64,000 nt of DNA from JASGIT01 sp047601665 (GCA_047601665.1 JASGIT010000001.1:1054001-1118000), one strand, 5' to 3'; positions 15,935 to 24,861 are shown, numbered from the stretch's first letter. A program made the numbers and translations. The notes: generated by a model not told the origin, from the sequence alone.

Positions 15935-16402
15935 TCACGCCGCCTGGGTGGACTGCCAGTCGGCGATCAGGTTGTGGAGTTCAGCAGCATCGGTGCTGGA
16001 CTTGATCTTTTCGCGCAGCGTGCCGTCGCTGAGCAGCTCGGCGATTTCGGACAGGATTTCGAGGTGCTTCTGCGTCGCGGCTTCGGGCACGAGCAGGAAG
16101 ATCAGCAGGTTCACGGGCTGCTCGTCCGGCGCGTCGAAGCCGATCGGGCGGGCCAGCTGGAACACCGCCGCCATGGGCGATTTGAGACCCTTGATGCGCC
16201 CGTGCGGGATGGCCACGCCGTGGCCCAGGCCCGTGGAGCCAAGCCGCTCTCGGGCGAAGAGGCTGTCGGTGATGAGCGCACGGGACAGGCCGTGCAGGCT
16301 CTCGAACAGCAGACCCGCTTCCTCGAAAGCACGCTTCTTACTGGTGGCATCGACGCTCACGAGGACTTGAGCGGTCGGCAGGATGGAGGCAAGACGGTTC
16401 AT
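15935..16402 (-). CDS. ptsN: PTS IIA-type regulatory protein (PtsN, EIIA-Ntr)
   Basis: The 155-residue EIIA domain of the fructose/mannitol type has its phosphorylated histidine in GVAIPHGRI (residue 67). EIIA-Ntr receives phosphate from the nitrogen PTS and regulates metabolism and potassium transport rather than moving sugar. It lies between hpf and hprK, the standard arrangement near rpoN in betaproteobacteria; rpoN itself is not in the window. Confidence 0.95.
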   Translation of the reverse strand: MNRLASILPTAQVLVSVDATSKKRAFEEAGLLFESLHGLSRALITDSLFARERLGSTGLGHGVAIPHGRIKGLKSPMAAVFQLARPIGFDAPDEQPVNLLIFLLVPEAATQKHLEILSEIAELLSDGTLREKIKSSTDAAELHNLIADWQSTQAA

Positions 16403-16445
16403 AGCAGCAATCTAGGAAACAATTATGCACCCAGCTTCCGGAAAC

Positions 16446-16471
16446 AAAAAAGCCGCCCGGGGCAGGCGGCT
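16446..16471 (-). terminator. Terminator-like hairpin downstream of hpf
   Basis: AGCCGCC (16451-16457) pairs with GGCGGCT (16465-16471), and on the minus strand the stem is followed by a T-run. It lies between hpf and ptsN, so most hpf transcripts probably end here and some read through. Confidence 0.7.
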
Positions 16472-16514
16472 TGCGAACCAGGCGTCCTCGCGTCCTGGCG
16501 GGTGGGCATGGTCT

Positions 16515-16847
16515 TCAGGCGTAGGCGCGCTTGAGCGAGTCGGCCTGGTGGTCCTGCAAACGGTCCTTGTGGCGCACCACGAGGCGGTCGAGCTTGTCGA
16601 CCAGCTCATCGACGGCGGCGTACAAATCGGAGTGCGCGCTTTCCGCAAACAGGTCGCTGCCCTTCACGTGCACGTTGCATTCAGCCTTCTGCCGCTTCTC
16701 CTTCTCCTTTTGCTTTTCTACCGATAGCAGTACCTTGACATCTACCACCTGGTCGAAGTGGCGGGTGATCCGATCCAGCTTGGTCATGACGTATTCGCGC
16801 AATGCGGGGGTGACTTCGAGGTGGTGACCGCTGATCGTCAAGTTCAT
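16515..16847 (-). CDS. hpf: Ribosome hibernation promoting factor (HPF/RaiA family)
   Basis: The 110-residue short-form HPF starts MNLTISGHHLEVTPALREYV and has the lysine-rich KQKEKEKRQKAECNVHVKGS stretch. It binds the decoding centre of resting ribosomes and promotes dimer formation. AAAGGAGG just upstream of the ATG is a very strong ribosome-binding site. In relatives rpoN precedes this gene; here the next gene upstream is the divergent purC. Confidence 0.94.
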   Translation of the reverse strand: MNLTISGHHLEVTPALREYVMTKLDRITRHFDQVVDVKVLLSVEKQKEKEKRQKAECNVHVKGSDLFAESAHSDLYAAVDELVDKLDRLVVRHKDRLQDHQADSLKRAYA

Positions 16848-16969
16848 GGAAAGGCCTCCTTTGGCTCACGGTTGGACAAATCGGTTGGATTCACTATGCG
16901 CGCCCTTTGGGCGAAATGCAATCCCCATCTGCGACCTAAAATCCTCGGGTTGTTTACGTCCTGTTCACC

Positions 16970-17890
16970 ATGTCCCAGACCAGCACTCCGGCCCTGCACA
17001 CCTCTGCTCTCACTTCCTTGCCCTTGCTTGCACGCGGCAAGGTGCGCGACAACTACGCGGTGGGCACCGACCGCATCCTGATGGTGGCGAGCGACCGCCT
17101 CTCGGCGTTCGACGTGATCATGGGCGAGCCCATTCCGGGCAAGGGGGAATTGCTCACGCGGATGGCGCTGTTCTGGTTCGGCAAGCTGGGACACGTGTGC
17201 CCCAACCACCTGACGGGCGAGGCGCCCGAGAGCGTGGTGTCGCCCGCCGAAGCGGCGCAGGTGCGGGGCCGCTCGATGCTGGTCAGGCGCCTCAAGCCCA
17301 TCCTGGTCGAGGCCGTGGTGCGCGGCTACTTGGCCGGCAGCGGCTGGAAGGAGTACCAGGCCACGCAGAGCGTATGCGGCGTGCCGCTGCCGCCCGGCCT
17401 GACGAACGCGGCCAAGCTGCCCGCGCCCATCTACACACCCGCCGCCAAGGCCGAGGCGGGCGAGCATGACGAGAACATCACCTTCGAGCGCACGGTGGAG
17501 ATGGTGGGCCCCGAGCTGGCCGCGCGCATCCGCGACATCAGCATCCGCCTGTACGAGGAGGCCGCCGCCATCGCCCTGGCCAAGGGCATGATCATTGCCG
17601 ACACCAAGTTCGAGTTCGGCCTGACCGAAGGCGGCGAACTGGTGCTGATGGACGAGGTGCTGACGCCCGACAGCTCGCGCTACTGGCCGGTAGAAGGCTA
17701 TGCCGAGGCGCTGGCGAAGGGCGAGAACCCGCCGAGCTACGACAAGCAGTTCGTGCGCGACTGGCTGGAGCAGGCCAAGGTGAACGGCAAGCCCTGGGAC
17801 AAGACCCCGCCCGCGCCGCGCCTGCCGCAGGCGGTGATCGAGAAGACCGCCGCCAAGTACCGCGAGGCGCTGGAGCGATTGACGGCTTAA
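16970..17890 (+). CDS. purC: Phosphoribosylaminoimidazole-succinocarboxamide synthase
   Basis: The 306-residue SAICAR synthetase belongs to the longer bacterial/yeast type. Motifs include LLARGKVRDNY near the start, DRLSAFDVIM, and LMDEVLTPDSSRYWP. It joins aspartate to CAIR in purine synthesis. Its TAA stop (17888-17890) overlaps the TAA of the convergent thioredoxin gene in the shared TTAA. purE-purK lie just beyond that gene, so the purine genes are interrupted by one inverted gene. Confidence 0.97.
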   Translation: MSQTSTPALHTSALTSLPLLARGKVRDNYAVGTDRILMVASDRLSAFDVIMGEPIPGKGELLTRMALFWFGKLGHVCPNHLTGEAPESVVSPAEAAQVRGRSMLVRRLKPILVEAVVRGYLAGSGWKEYQATQSVCGVPLPPGLTNAAKLPAPIYTPAAKAEAGEHDENITFERTVEMVGPELAARIRDISIRLYEEAAAIALAKGMIIADTKFEFGLTEGGELVLMDEVLTPDSSRYWPVEGYAEALAKGENPPSYDKQFVRDWLEQAKVNGKPWDKTPPAPRLPQAVIEKTAAKYREALERLTA

Positions 17891-18795
17891 CTCAGCACGA
17901 CGCTGGAGAGGCGGCGGCGGTACGTCGCCACCACCGGGTCTTCGGGCGGAATCTGCCCTTCGGCCACCTTGGGCTTGGGCGCCTCGATGATTTCGAGCAC
18001 GGACACGTAGAGCTTGCGCGCGGCCTCGTCGCTCCACGCCTTGTCGCGCATCAGGATTTCGAGCAGTTCGTCCATCGCGTCCGTCCAGCGCTGCGCGGCG
18101 ATCAGGCAGCGGGCGCGGGCGAAGCGGGCGTCGAAGTCGCGCTTGCTGGCTGCAATCTTTGCATCGAATTCGGCTATAGCGCCCGCCCCTTGAGCGCTGG
18201 CAGCTACGAAATCGAGAGCATCGAGCCAGTCCTTGAGCGCCCCCAGGCGGCGCGAGCCCGCGGCCTTGGCGATGACCGGGGCGAAGGCCACCTTGGCGTC
18301 GTCGTCGCGGCCCAGTTGCAGCAGCAGCTTCACGTAGTCGAAGCGCGCGTCGTCGTTGGCCGGGTCGGTGGCCACGGCGTGCTGGAGCTTTTCGAGCGCG
18401 GCGCCGGTGTCGCCGTCGGCCAGGGCTTCCTGCGCTTCGTCTTCGCTGGCCTGCGCCTCGGCCTCCTCGGCGCTGGGCAGGTGCTTGTCGAGGAAGGCGC
18501 GCACCTGGCCCTCGGGCAGCGCGCCCATGAAGCCGTCCACGGGCTGGCCGCCGATGAGCAGCACGCAGGTGGGAATGCTGCGGATGCCGAACATGCCGGC
18601 GATCTGCTGCTCCTGGTCGGAGTCGATCTTCACGAGCTTGAAGCGGCCCGCGTAGGCCACTTCGAGCTTTTCGAGCACGGGGCCGAGCGTCTTGCACGGG
18701 CCGCACCAGGGCGCCCAGAAGTCCACCAGCACGGGGGTTTGCATGGAGGCGGCGATGACCTCGGCTTCAAAGTTTTCTAGGGTGACGTCGATCAT
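17887..18795 (-). CDS. Thioredoxin-TPR co-chaperone, CnoX/YbbN type
   Basis: The 302-residue protein has an N-terminal thioredoxin domain with an intact WCGPC (cysteines 31 and 34) and a C-terminal TPR-like helical domain starting near residue 120. CnoX/YbbN holds unfolding proteins for GroEL under oxidative stress; the E. coli protein lacks one active-site cysteine, whereas this one keeps both and could reduce disulphides. The start at 18795 (MIDVTLENF) fits the family. Residues ~193-209 (AASAQGAGAIAEF) are encoded by a copy of the local palindromic repeat. Confidence 0.9.
   Translation of the reverse strand: MIDVTLENFEAEVIAASMQTPVLVDFWAPWCGPCKTLGPVLEKLEVAYAGRFKLVKIDSDQEQQIAGMFGIRSIPTCVLLIGGQPVDGFMGALPEGQVRAFLDKHLPSAEEAEAQASEDEAQEALADGDTGAALEKLQHAVATDPANDDARFDYVKLLLQLGRDDDAKVAFAPVIAKAAGSRRLGALKDWLDALDFVAASAQGAGAIAEFDAKIAASKRDFDARFARARCLIAAQRWTDAMDELLEILMRDKAWSDEAARKLYVSVLEIIEAPKPKVAEGQIPPEDPVVATYRRRLSSVVLS
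18171..18219. repeat. Repeat copy inside the cnoX-like gene
   Basis: GGCTATAGCGCC, then CTTGAGCGCTGGCAGCTACG, corresponds to the right half of the intergenic repeat (CAAGCGCTGGCAGCTAT plus flank). It lies within the TPR-like region and preserves the reading frame. Confidence 0.65.
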
Positions 18796-18862
18796 GGGAG
18801 GCGGATGGACAAAAAGTAAAATCGAGGGCTTCACTCACAGGGCTGCGCGCAGCCCCATCCCC

Positions 18863-19354
18863 ATGAAACCCATTCAAATCGGTGTCGTGATGGGCTCCAG
18901 CAGCGACTGGGAGACCATGCAGCACGCCGTCGCGATTCTCCAGCAATTCGGCATCGCCCACGAAGCGCGCGTGGTCTCGGCCCACCGTATGCCCGACGAC
19001 ATGTTCGCCTACGCCGAAGCCGCCGCCGGGCGCGGCCTGCAGGCCATCATCGCGGGCGCGGGCGGCGCGGCGCATCTGCCCGGCATGATCGCCGCCAAGA
19101 CCTGCGTGCCCGTGCTGGGCGTGCCCGTGGCCAGCAAGCACCTGCAAGGCGTGGATTCGCTGCACAGCATCGTGCAGATGCCCAAGGGCGTGCCCGTGGC
19201 CACGTTCGCCATCGGCCAGGCGGGCGCGGCCAACGCGGCGCTGTTCGCCGTGGCGCTGCTGGCCAACCAGGACGCGGCGCTGCGCGCCAGGCTCGAAGCC
19301 TTCCGCGCGGAGCAGACCGAAGCCGCGCGCGCCATGACGCTGCCGCCCGTATGA
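18863..19354 (+). CDS. purE: 5-(carboxyamino)imidazole ribonucleotide mutase
   Basis: The 163-residue class I PurE starts MKPIQIGVVMGSSSDWETM and has the catalytic-loop motif VVSAHRMPDDM and AGAGGAAHLPG. It converts N5-CAIR to CAIR, the step before PurC. The ATG at 18863 gives the canonical N-terminus. purK follows with an ATGA overlap. Confidence 0.97.
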   Translation: MKPIQIGVVMGSSSDWETMQHAVAILQQFGIAHEARVVSAHRMPDDMFAYAEAAAGRGLQAIIAGAGGAAHLPGMIAAKTCVPVLGVPVASKHLQGVDSLHSIVQMPKGVPVATFAIGQAGAANAALFAVALLANQDAALRARLEAFRAEQTEAARAMTLPPV

Positions 19355-20511
19355 AGAAGACGCTGCTTCCCGGCTCGACCCTGGGCGTGCTCGGCGGCGG
19401 CCAGTTGGGCCGCATGTTCGCGCAGGCCGCGCAGGCCATGGGTTACTTCACGGCGGTGCTCGACGCCGACGCCAACAGCCCCGCGGGCTTGATCAGCCAC
19501 CACCACATCCGCACGGCATATGACGATACGGCGGGCCTGGCGCGGCTGGCCGAGTTGAGCGACGCCATCACCACCGAATTCGAGAACGTGCCCGCCGCCG
19601 CGCTGCGCCAGTTGGCCCAGCAGCGCCCCGTGGCCCCGGCAGCCAGCGCCGTTGCCATTGCGCAAGACCGCGCGCAGGAGAAAGCGCACTTCGACCGCTG
19701 CGGCGTACCCTGCGCGCCCTATGCCGTGATCGAAACCGCCGAGCAGTTGGCCGCCGTGGATGCCGCGCTGCTGCCGGGCATTTTGAAAACCGCCCGCCTG
19801 GGCTACGACGGCAAGGGCCAGGCGCGCGTGCAGACGCCCGCCGAACTGGCCGCCGCGTGGGAGTCCGTGGGCCGCGTGCCCTGCGTGCTGGAGCAGATGC
19901 TGCCGCTGGCGCACGAATGCTCGGTGATCGTCGCGCGCGGCGCGGATGGCCAGATCGTGCACCTGCCGCCGCAGCGCAACCTGCACCGCGACGGCATCCT
20001 GGCGGTGACCGAGGTGTATGAAGGAAATCTGCCTCCAGCACAGGTGCAGAAAGCGCTGGCAGCTACCTATTCGATAGCAAACGGCCTGGACTACGTGGGC
20101 GTGCTGTGCGTGGAATTCTTCGTGCTGCAGGACGGCCGCCTGGTGGTCAACGAGATCGCCCCGCGCCCGCACAACAGCGGCCACTACAGCCAGAACGCCT
20201 GCGACGTGTCGCAGTTCGAGCTGCAGGTGCGCACCCTGGCTGGCCTGCCGCTCACGCCGCCGCGCCAGCACAGCCCCGCCGTCATGCTCAACCTGCTGGG
20301 CGACCTGTGGTGGGCGCAGAGCGACTCCGCCGCGACCCCGGGCTGGGCCGAGGTGCTGGCCCTGCCCGGCACCCACCTGCACCTGTACGGCAAGCTGGAG
20401 GCCAAGCGGGGCCGCAAGATGGGGCACCTGAACGTCACCGCGCCCACGCCCGAGGCCGCGCGCGCCACGGCGCTGCGGGCGGCGGCCATCCTGGGCATTG
20501 CGCCGTTCTGA
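19351..20511 (+). CDS. purK: 5-(carboxyamino)imidazole ribonucleotide synthase
   Basis: The 386-residue ATP-grasp enzyme makes N5-CAIR for PurE. The start has LGVLGGGQLGRMFAQAAQAM, and the core has NEIAPRPHNSGHYS. It overlaps purE by ATGA. Residues ~226-244 (NLPPAQVQKALAATYSIA) are encoded by a clear copy of the palindromic repeat found between genes elsewhere in this window; the frame is intact, so the insertion is tolerated. Confidence 0.97.
   Translation: MKKTLLPGSTLGVLGGGQLGRMFAQAAQAMGYFTAVLDADANSPAGLISHHHIRTAYDDTAGLARLAELSDAITTEFENVPAAALRQLAQQRPVAPAASAVAIAQDRAQEKAHFDRCGVPCAPYAVIETAEQLAAVDAALLPGILKTARLGYDGKGQARVQTPAELAAAWESVGRVPCVLEQMLPLAHECSVIVARGADGQIVHLPPQRNLHRDGILAVTEVYEGNLPPAQVQKALAATYSIANGLDYVGVLCVEFFVLQDGRLVVNEIAPRPHNSGHYSQNACDVSQFELQVRTLAGLPLTPPRQHSPAVMLNLLGDLWWAQSDSAATPGWAEVLALPGTHLHLYGKLEAKRGRKMGHLNVTAPTPEAARATALRAAAILGIAPF
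20025..20080. repeat. Repeat copy inside purK
   Basis: The DNA contains AAATCTGCCTCCAGC, then AAGCGCTGGCAGCTACC and GATAGCAAA. This follows the intergenic copy at 29174 (AAATCGGCCTCCAGC, AAGCGCTGGCAGCTATC, CATAGC) almost base for base outside the loop. It is translated in frame. Confidence 0.8.
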
Positions 20512-20513
20512 CC

Positions 20514-21497
20514 ATGGTTCTTGACGGCCAGCAAGCCAGTTCTATTGCCACCGCCGCGCAGGCGCTGCTAGACGGCGCGCTCGTGGGCCTGCCGACCGAG
20601 ACGGTCTACGGCCTGGCCGCGGACGCGGACAACGACGCCGCCGTGGCGCAGATCTTCAGCACCAAGGGCCGCCCCAGCGACCACCCGCTGATCGTGCACG
20701 TGGCCGACGCGGCGGGCATTGCGCACTTTGCCGGCGAGGTGCCGGCCTTCGCGCACGCCTTGGTCACGGCCTTCTGGCCCGGCCCGCTCACCCTCATCCT
20801 GCCGCGCCGCGCGGGCCACGCCGCCGCCGCTGCGGGCGGGCAGGACAGCGTGGGCCTGCGCTGCCCCGCGCACCCCGTGGCGCACGCGCTGCTGGCCGCC
20901 TGCGCACGGCGCGGCGTGATGGGCCTGGCCGCGCCCAGCGCCAACCGCTTTGGCCGCGTGAGCCCCACCACGGCGGCGCACGTGCAGGACGAATTCGGCG
21001 CCGGCCTGCTGGTGCTGGACGGCGGCCCCTGCGGCGTGGGCATCGAGTCCACCATCATCGACTGCACGCGCGGCCTGCCCGTGCTGCTGCGCCCCGGCCA
21101 CATCACGCGCGCGCAGATCGCGGCGGCTTGCGGCATGGAGCCGCTATCGAAAGATGCGCTTCCAGCGCACACCCCGCGCGCCTCGGGAACCCTGGAGGCC
21201 CACTATGCGCCCAGCGCGAAGGTGCGGCTGATGGACGCCGGGGCGCTGCAATCCGCCCTCGACCTGCTGGGCGCGGATGCGGCCCACGTCGGCGTGTATG
21301 CGCGCACGCCGCTGCGCCCCCACGCCGCGCTGCTGCGCCACATGCCCGGCGACGCCGCCGCCGCCGCGCGGCAGCTCTTCGCCGCGCTGCGCGGCTTCGA
21401 CGACGCGGGCGTGAAGCTCATCTGGATAGAAACGCCGCCCGCCACGCCGGAATGGGAAGGCGTGCGCGACCGCTTACAACGAGCCGCCGCGAGTTAA
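20514..21497 (+). CDS. L-threonylcarbamoyladenylate synthase (Sua5 type)
   Basis: The YrdC domain is in the first ~210 residues (VGLPTETVYGLAADA, STKGRPSDHPLIVHV, APSANRFGRVSPTTA), followed by a linker and a C-terminal Sua5 domain, total 327 residues. The enzyme makes threonylcarbamoyl-AMP for the t6A modification of ANN-decoding tRNAs. The longer form is Sua5 rather than the short TsaC. The ATG at 20514 is two bases after the purK stop. Its pathway partner tsaB is at 26366. Confidence 0.95.
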   Translation: MVLDGQQASSIATAAQALLDGALVGLPTETVYGLAADADNDAAVAQIFSTKGRPSDHPLIVHVADAAGIAHFAGEVPAFAHALVTAFWPGPLTLILPRRAGHAAAAAGGQDSVGLRCPAHPVAHALLAACARRGVMGLAAPSANRFGRVSPTTAAHVQDEFGAGLLVLDGGPCGVGIESTIIDCTRGLPVLLRPGHITRAQIAAACGMEPLSKDALPAHTPRASGTLEAHYAPSAKVRLMDAGALQSALDLLGADAAHVGVYARTPLRPHAALLRHMPGDAAAAARQLFAALRGFDDAGVKLIWIETPPATPEWEGVRDRLQRAAAS

Positions 21498-21538
21498 CCC
21501 GCTCCCGCTAAACTCTGCCCACTTTTTTGGAGAACTTC

Positions 21539-22492
21539 ATGGCATCTCATTGGATGCGCCGCAGCCTCGTCGCAGCGGCCTGTGCATCGGCTGCATTGCT
21601 CGCGGCCTGCGGTTCCAGCACCGTGGAATCGGCCGTTTCGCCCAACCGCATCATCGCCTTCGGCGACGCGGTGACCGACGTGGGCCAGAACGGCGCCGCC
21701 TACACCGTGAACGACGGCACCATACTCAACTGGAGCAACCAGTTCGCCTCTCACTACGGCAAGACCGTGACGTCCGTCTCCCAGGGCGGCCTGAGCTACG
21801 CCACGGGCAACGCGCGCATCAACATCACGCCCGACGCGGCGGGCAATGCGAGCACGCTCACCGTCACGCAGCAGATCGACAAGTTCCTGTCCGGCAACAC
21901 GTTCGCCAACGACGATTTCGTCCTCGTCAACGGCGGCATGAGCGACCTGATCGCGGGCTTCATGGCCGTGCAGGCCGGCACGATGACGCAGGACGAGTAC
22001 GTGGCCAACGCGCGCCAGTGGGGCACGGACCTGGCCACGCAGGTGCGCCGCATCGTCAACGCGGGCGGCACCCACGTGGTGCTGGCCAGCGTGTACGACC
22101 TGGACAAGACGCCCTGGGGCATCTCCACCGGCCAGCAGACGCTGCTGTACAACGCCGCGCAGGCGTTCATCACGGGCCTGAAGGTCAACATCGACGACCT
22201 GGGCAAGAACGTGCAGTACATGGACCTGGAGTACTACGTGAACCTGTACGTGAACACGGGCGGCAGCTACGGCTTCAGCAACTCCACCACCGCCGTGTGC
22301 ACCTCGGTGGACCCCGGCAACGGCATCGGCACGGGCGCGGGCCAGATCAACTCGAACCTGTGCACGGCTTCCACCCTGGTCTCGGGCGCGGACCAGACCC
22401 AGTACGCTTTTGCCGACAACGTGTACCTCACGCCCGCCGCGCACCGCCAGTTCGGCGACTACGTGTACAACCGCGTGCGGCTGCAGTGGTAA
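21539..22492 (+). CDS. GDSL-like exported lipoprotein with a degenerate active site
   Basis: The 317-residue protein has a lipoprotein signal with cysteine at residue 24 (LLAACGSST). The fold follows GDSL esterases: the first block is RIIAFGDAVTDVGQNG and the third NGGMSDLIAGF. The motif serine is alanine (FGDA instead of FGDS), and the last block (LTPAAHRQFGDYV) has the histidine but not the usual DxxH aspartate. It may be a non-catalytic relative or use other residues. GGAG at 21529-21532 supports the ATG at 21539. Confidence 0.82.
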   Translation: MASHWMRRSLVAAACASAALLAACGSSTVESAVSPNRIIAFGDAVTDVGQNGAAYTVNDGTILNWSNQFASHYGKTVTSVSQGGLSYATGNARINITPDAAGNASTLTVTQQIDKFLSGNTFANDDFVLVNGGMSDLIAGFMAVQAGTMTQDEYVANARQWGTDLATQVRRIVNAGGTHVVLASVYDLDKTPWGISTGQQTLLYNAAQAFITGLKVNIDDLGKNVQYMDLEYYVNLYVNTGGSYGFSNSTTAVCTSVDPGNGIGTGAGQINSNLCTASTLVSGADQTQYAFADNVYLTPAAHRQFGDYVYNRVRLQW

Positions 22493-22509
22493 CAGTGCCT
22501 GCTCCATGA

Positions 22510-22537
22510 AAAACGCCGGCCCGAGGGCCGGCGTTTT
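22510..22537. terminator. Bidirectional terminator between the GDSL-like gene and ompW
   Basis: Two 13-base arms (AAAACGCCGGCCC at 22510-22522 and its complement at 22525-22537) enclose a 2-base loop, with A- and T-runs at either end. It serves two convergent genes. Confidence 0.9.
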
Positions 22538-22563
22538 GCTTGGGGGGTTTGGGGGGAAGCGGC

Positions 22564-23259
22564 TTAGAAGCTGTACCCCGCCGCAATGGTCAGCACCACG
22601 GGCCGGAAGCGGATGTCGACGTTGCGCTGCACGCCCGCCGTGTTGGTGGTGAGCGTGGACTTCACGCGCGCGGTGGCGACCGAGCCGGAGATCGACCAGC
22701 GCTCGTTGATGCGGTAGCTCAGGCCCGCCTGCGCCGCCAGGCCCCAGGAGTCGGAGAGGCGGATGTCCGTCGGCCCGCCGTTGAGCGCGTTGCCGGCGGC
22801 GGTGGAGGTGCGCTTGTCGAAGTTGGTGTAGTTGATGCCCACGCCCACGAACGGACGCCAGGTGTCGTTGGCCTCGCCGAACTTGTAGTTGAAGAACAGC
22901 GTGGGCGCGATCTGGCGCACCTTGGCGATCCGCTGGCCGTCCAGCGCCTGGACGCTGGCGGGCAGCGAGGGCGAGAGCCTGGCCACCACGTCGTGGGTGG
23001 GCGGGTAGCCCAGGGCCAGTTCCAGCTCCATGTTGGGGTTGAGGCCGTAGGCCACCGAAAAGAACGCCGTGGACTTGGACTTCACGTCCAGGCTCACGCC
23101 CGAGGGCGGGGGCGGCAGTAAGGGGCCGGTGGCATCGGAGGCCGATGCGTGCGGATCGATGTGGGTGAGACCGCCGCGCACGGTCCACTGCGCGGAGGCC
23201 GTGCCGCACAGCGCCAGCAGCGCCGCGCCCGCAATGGCGTGGGGGATGAAACGGGTCAT
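22564..23259 (-). CDS. ompW: OmpW-family outer membrane protein
   Basis: The 231-residue protein has a Sec signal peptide (cleavage after GTASA, about residue 23) and an eight-stranded barrel pattern ending in AAGYSF with the terminal phenylalanine of outer-membrane barrels. PTLFFNYKFG and RPFVGVGINYTNF are typical OmpW strands. OmpW forms a narrow hydrophobic channel. AAGGAG lies 8-9 bases before the ATG at 23259. The gene starts 22 bases after the stop of the lipase-like gene. Confidence 0.92.
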   Translation of the reverse strand: MTRFIPHAIAGAALLALCGTASAQWTVRGGLTHIDPHASASDATGPLLPPPPSGVSLDVKSKSTAFFSVAYGLNPNMELELALGYPPTHDVVARLSPSLPASVQALDGQRIAKVRQIAPTLFFNYKFGEANDTWRPFVGVGINYTNFDKRTSTAAGNALNGGPTDIRLSDSWGLAAQAGLSYRINERWSISGSVATARVKSTLTTNTAGVQRNVDIRFRPVVLTIAAGYSF

Positions 23260-23280
23260 GCGAAATACTCCTTGAATCAA

Positions 23281-24843
23281 TCAACCACCCGAGGCCAGCA
23301 CCTGCTGGAAGAAGCCGCGCGCGGCCACGCTGCAGAACGGCGGCACCAGCGAGCCGTGGTAGGCCGTCACCACGGCATTGGCGCCGCCCTGGGCGGCCGT
23401 GCTGGCCTTGGCCTGGGCGAAGCCGGCCTTGACGGCGGCGAACGGGTCGCCCGCGCTGGCGGCGGAATCCACGTCCAGCACGGTGAGCAGGCCCTGTGCC
23501 GGGGCCAGCGGCGAGGGCGCGGTCCACAGCCCCTGCATGGCGCCGGTGTTCACGCTGAAGAACACGGTGGGGTCGGCATTGCCGCCGCACAGCAGCACGG
23601 GGCGCTGGGGCGTCCAGTTGCGCAGGTCGTTGAGCTTGGCCGCCTTGCGCATGGGGTTCTGCGGGCTGGCCGCCGCCACGCCGGTGGTCACGCTGGGCAC
23701 CAGCCCGTCGGGGTTGGCGATGGCGTCTTGCAGATAGGCCAGCCGCGTGCTGTTCTTGATCAGGTTGTTGCTGCCAAAACCCAGCGCGAACAGCGGCGCC
23801 AAGGCGGCGGGCTCGGTGGGCGGCGTGATGCTGGCGAACTGCGGCGCGGGCGGCGTGCTGCTGAACATGGCCGTCTGCGGCAGCTTGCCCTGCGAAATCA
23901 GCGTGGCGAGGGGCGTTGCGGAGGGCAGCAGGGTGTCGATGCCCGTGGCGTAGGCGGCCTCGTACACGTCGGAAGGCTGGCTGTAGATGTTGCCGTAGGC
24001 CTTCTGGTAGCTGGTGGTGATCATGGGCGTGAACAGGGTGGAGCCCACGTTCACGTTGCCGTAATAGGTGGCGTCGAACGTCGCGGCCAGCGCGTAGGGG
24101 CCGGACATCGGGGCCGCCGCCGTCACCGTCATGCCCGCCGCCTGCATGGCGCGGTGCGTGGCCATGGCGACGTGGCCGCCCTGCGAGTAGCCGGTGATGA
24201 ACAGCTTGCCCGCGTCCTGCCCGCCCACGCCCGGCATGGCCTTGCGCGCGGCGGTGAGCGCGTCGATCATGTCCTTGGCCGACTGGTCGGCGTTCAGGTA
24301 GGGGTGGTAGCCGAGCTTGGACACGTCGTAGCCCGCGTAGTTGGGCGCCACCACGATGAAGCCCTGCGCCGCGTACATGGCGGCGAGCAGCGTGCCCTCG
24401 GACGCGCCGGCGTTCGTGGAATCGACGATGTCGGCGATGTTGTAGCCCTTGTCGAACGTGGTGCCGTGCGCGTACAGCACCACGGGGTGCGCACCCGTGC
24501 AGCCCGCCGCGCTGCCCGAGGGCACCATGAGCGCGCCCGAGGCGTTGGTGGCCTCGCCCGCGCCGCCCACGGTGCCGTACTGGAAGTAGTACACGTCTAT
24601 GCCGCACTTGGGCGCGCCCGCCACGGCCAGCAGGCTCTGGCCGCTGGCGCTGGCCGCCATGCGGTTCTGGAAGTCGGAGGCGGTCATGCCCGTCACGTGC
24701 AGCGGCGGGTTGTACATGAGCGAACCGCGCGCGCCGCTCAGGTCGGTTTGCGTGGTGCCGCCGGTGTCCGACCCACCCCCGCCGCAGGCCGCCAGCAGTG
24801 CGGCGGCGGCGATCAGTGCCAGCCCAGTCCGTTTTTTCATCAT
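23281..24843 (-). CDS. Secreted alpha/beta-hydrolase lipoprotein (lipase-like)
   Basis: The 520-residue protein has a lipoprotein signal (LIAAAALLAACGGGGSD). The nucleophile elbow is GYSQGGH with serine near residue 220, and an oxyanion-type HG is in LYAHGTTF. The overall layout is that of secretory or LIP-type lipases. Substrates are probably esters outside the cytoplasm. The promoter carries a 14-base palindrome typical of TetR-family operators. Two adjacent ATGs (24843 and 24840) are possible starts. ompW follows and may be co-transcribed. Confidence 0.85.
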   Translation of the reverse strand: MMKKRTGLALIAAAALLAACGGGGSDTGGTTQTDLSGARGSLMYNPPLHVTGMTASDFQNRMAASASGQSLLAVAGAPKCGIDVYYFQYGTVGGAGEATNASGALMVPSGSAAGCTGAHPVVLYAHGTTFDKGYNIADIVDSTNAGASEGTLLAAMYAAQGFIVVAPNYAGYDVSKLGYHPYLNADQSAKDMIDALTAARKAMPGVGGQDAGKLFITGYSQGGHVAMATHRAMQAAGMTVTAAAPMSGPYALAATFDATYYGNVNVGSTLFTPMITTSYQKAYGNIYSQPSDVYEAAYATGIDTLLPSATPLATLISQGKLPQTAMFSSTPPAPQFASITPPTEPAALAPLFALGFGSNNLIKNSTRLAYLQDAIANPDGLVPSVTTGVAAASPQNPMRKAAKLNDLRNWTPQRPVLLCGGNADPTVFFSVNTGAMQGLWTAPSPLAPAQGLLTVLDVDSAASAGDPFAAVKAGFAQAKASTAAQGGANAVVTAYHGSLVPPFCSVAARGFFQQVLASGG

Positions 24844-24861
24844 GCTTCCTTTGCTATAAAT

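Noticed and set aside
16844..18706. A 620-codon minus-strand open frame across purC and the thioredoxin gene
   Set aside because: It is antisense to purC and out of frame with the thioredoxin gene, both of which have clear family motifs. Its composition is typical of a shadow frame.
21130..21175. Repeat copy in the linker of the Sua5-type gene
   Set aside because: GCTATCGAAAG and GCGCTTCCAGCGC are suggestive, but the arms do not align with the reference copy well enough.
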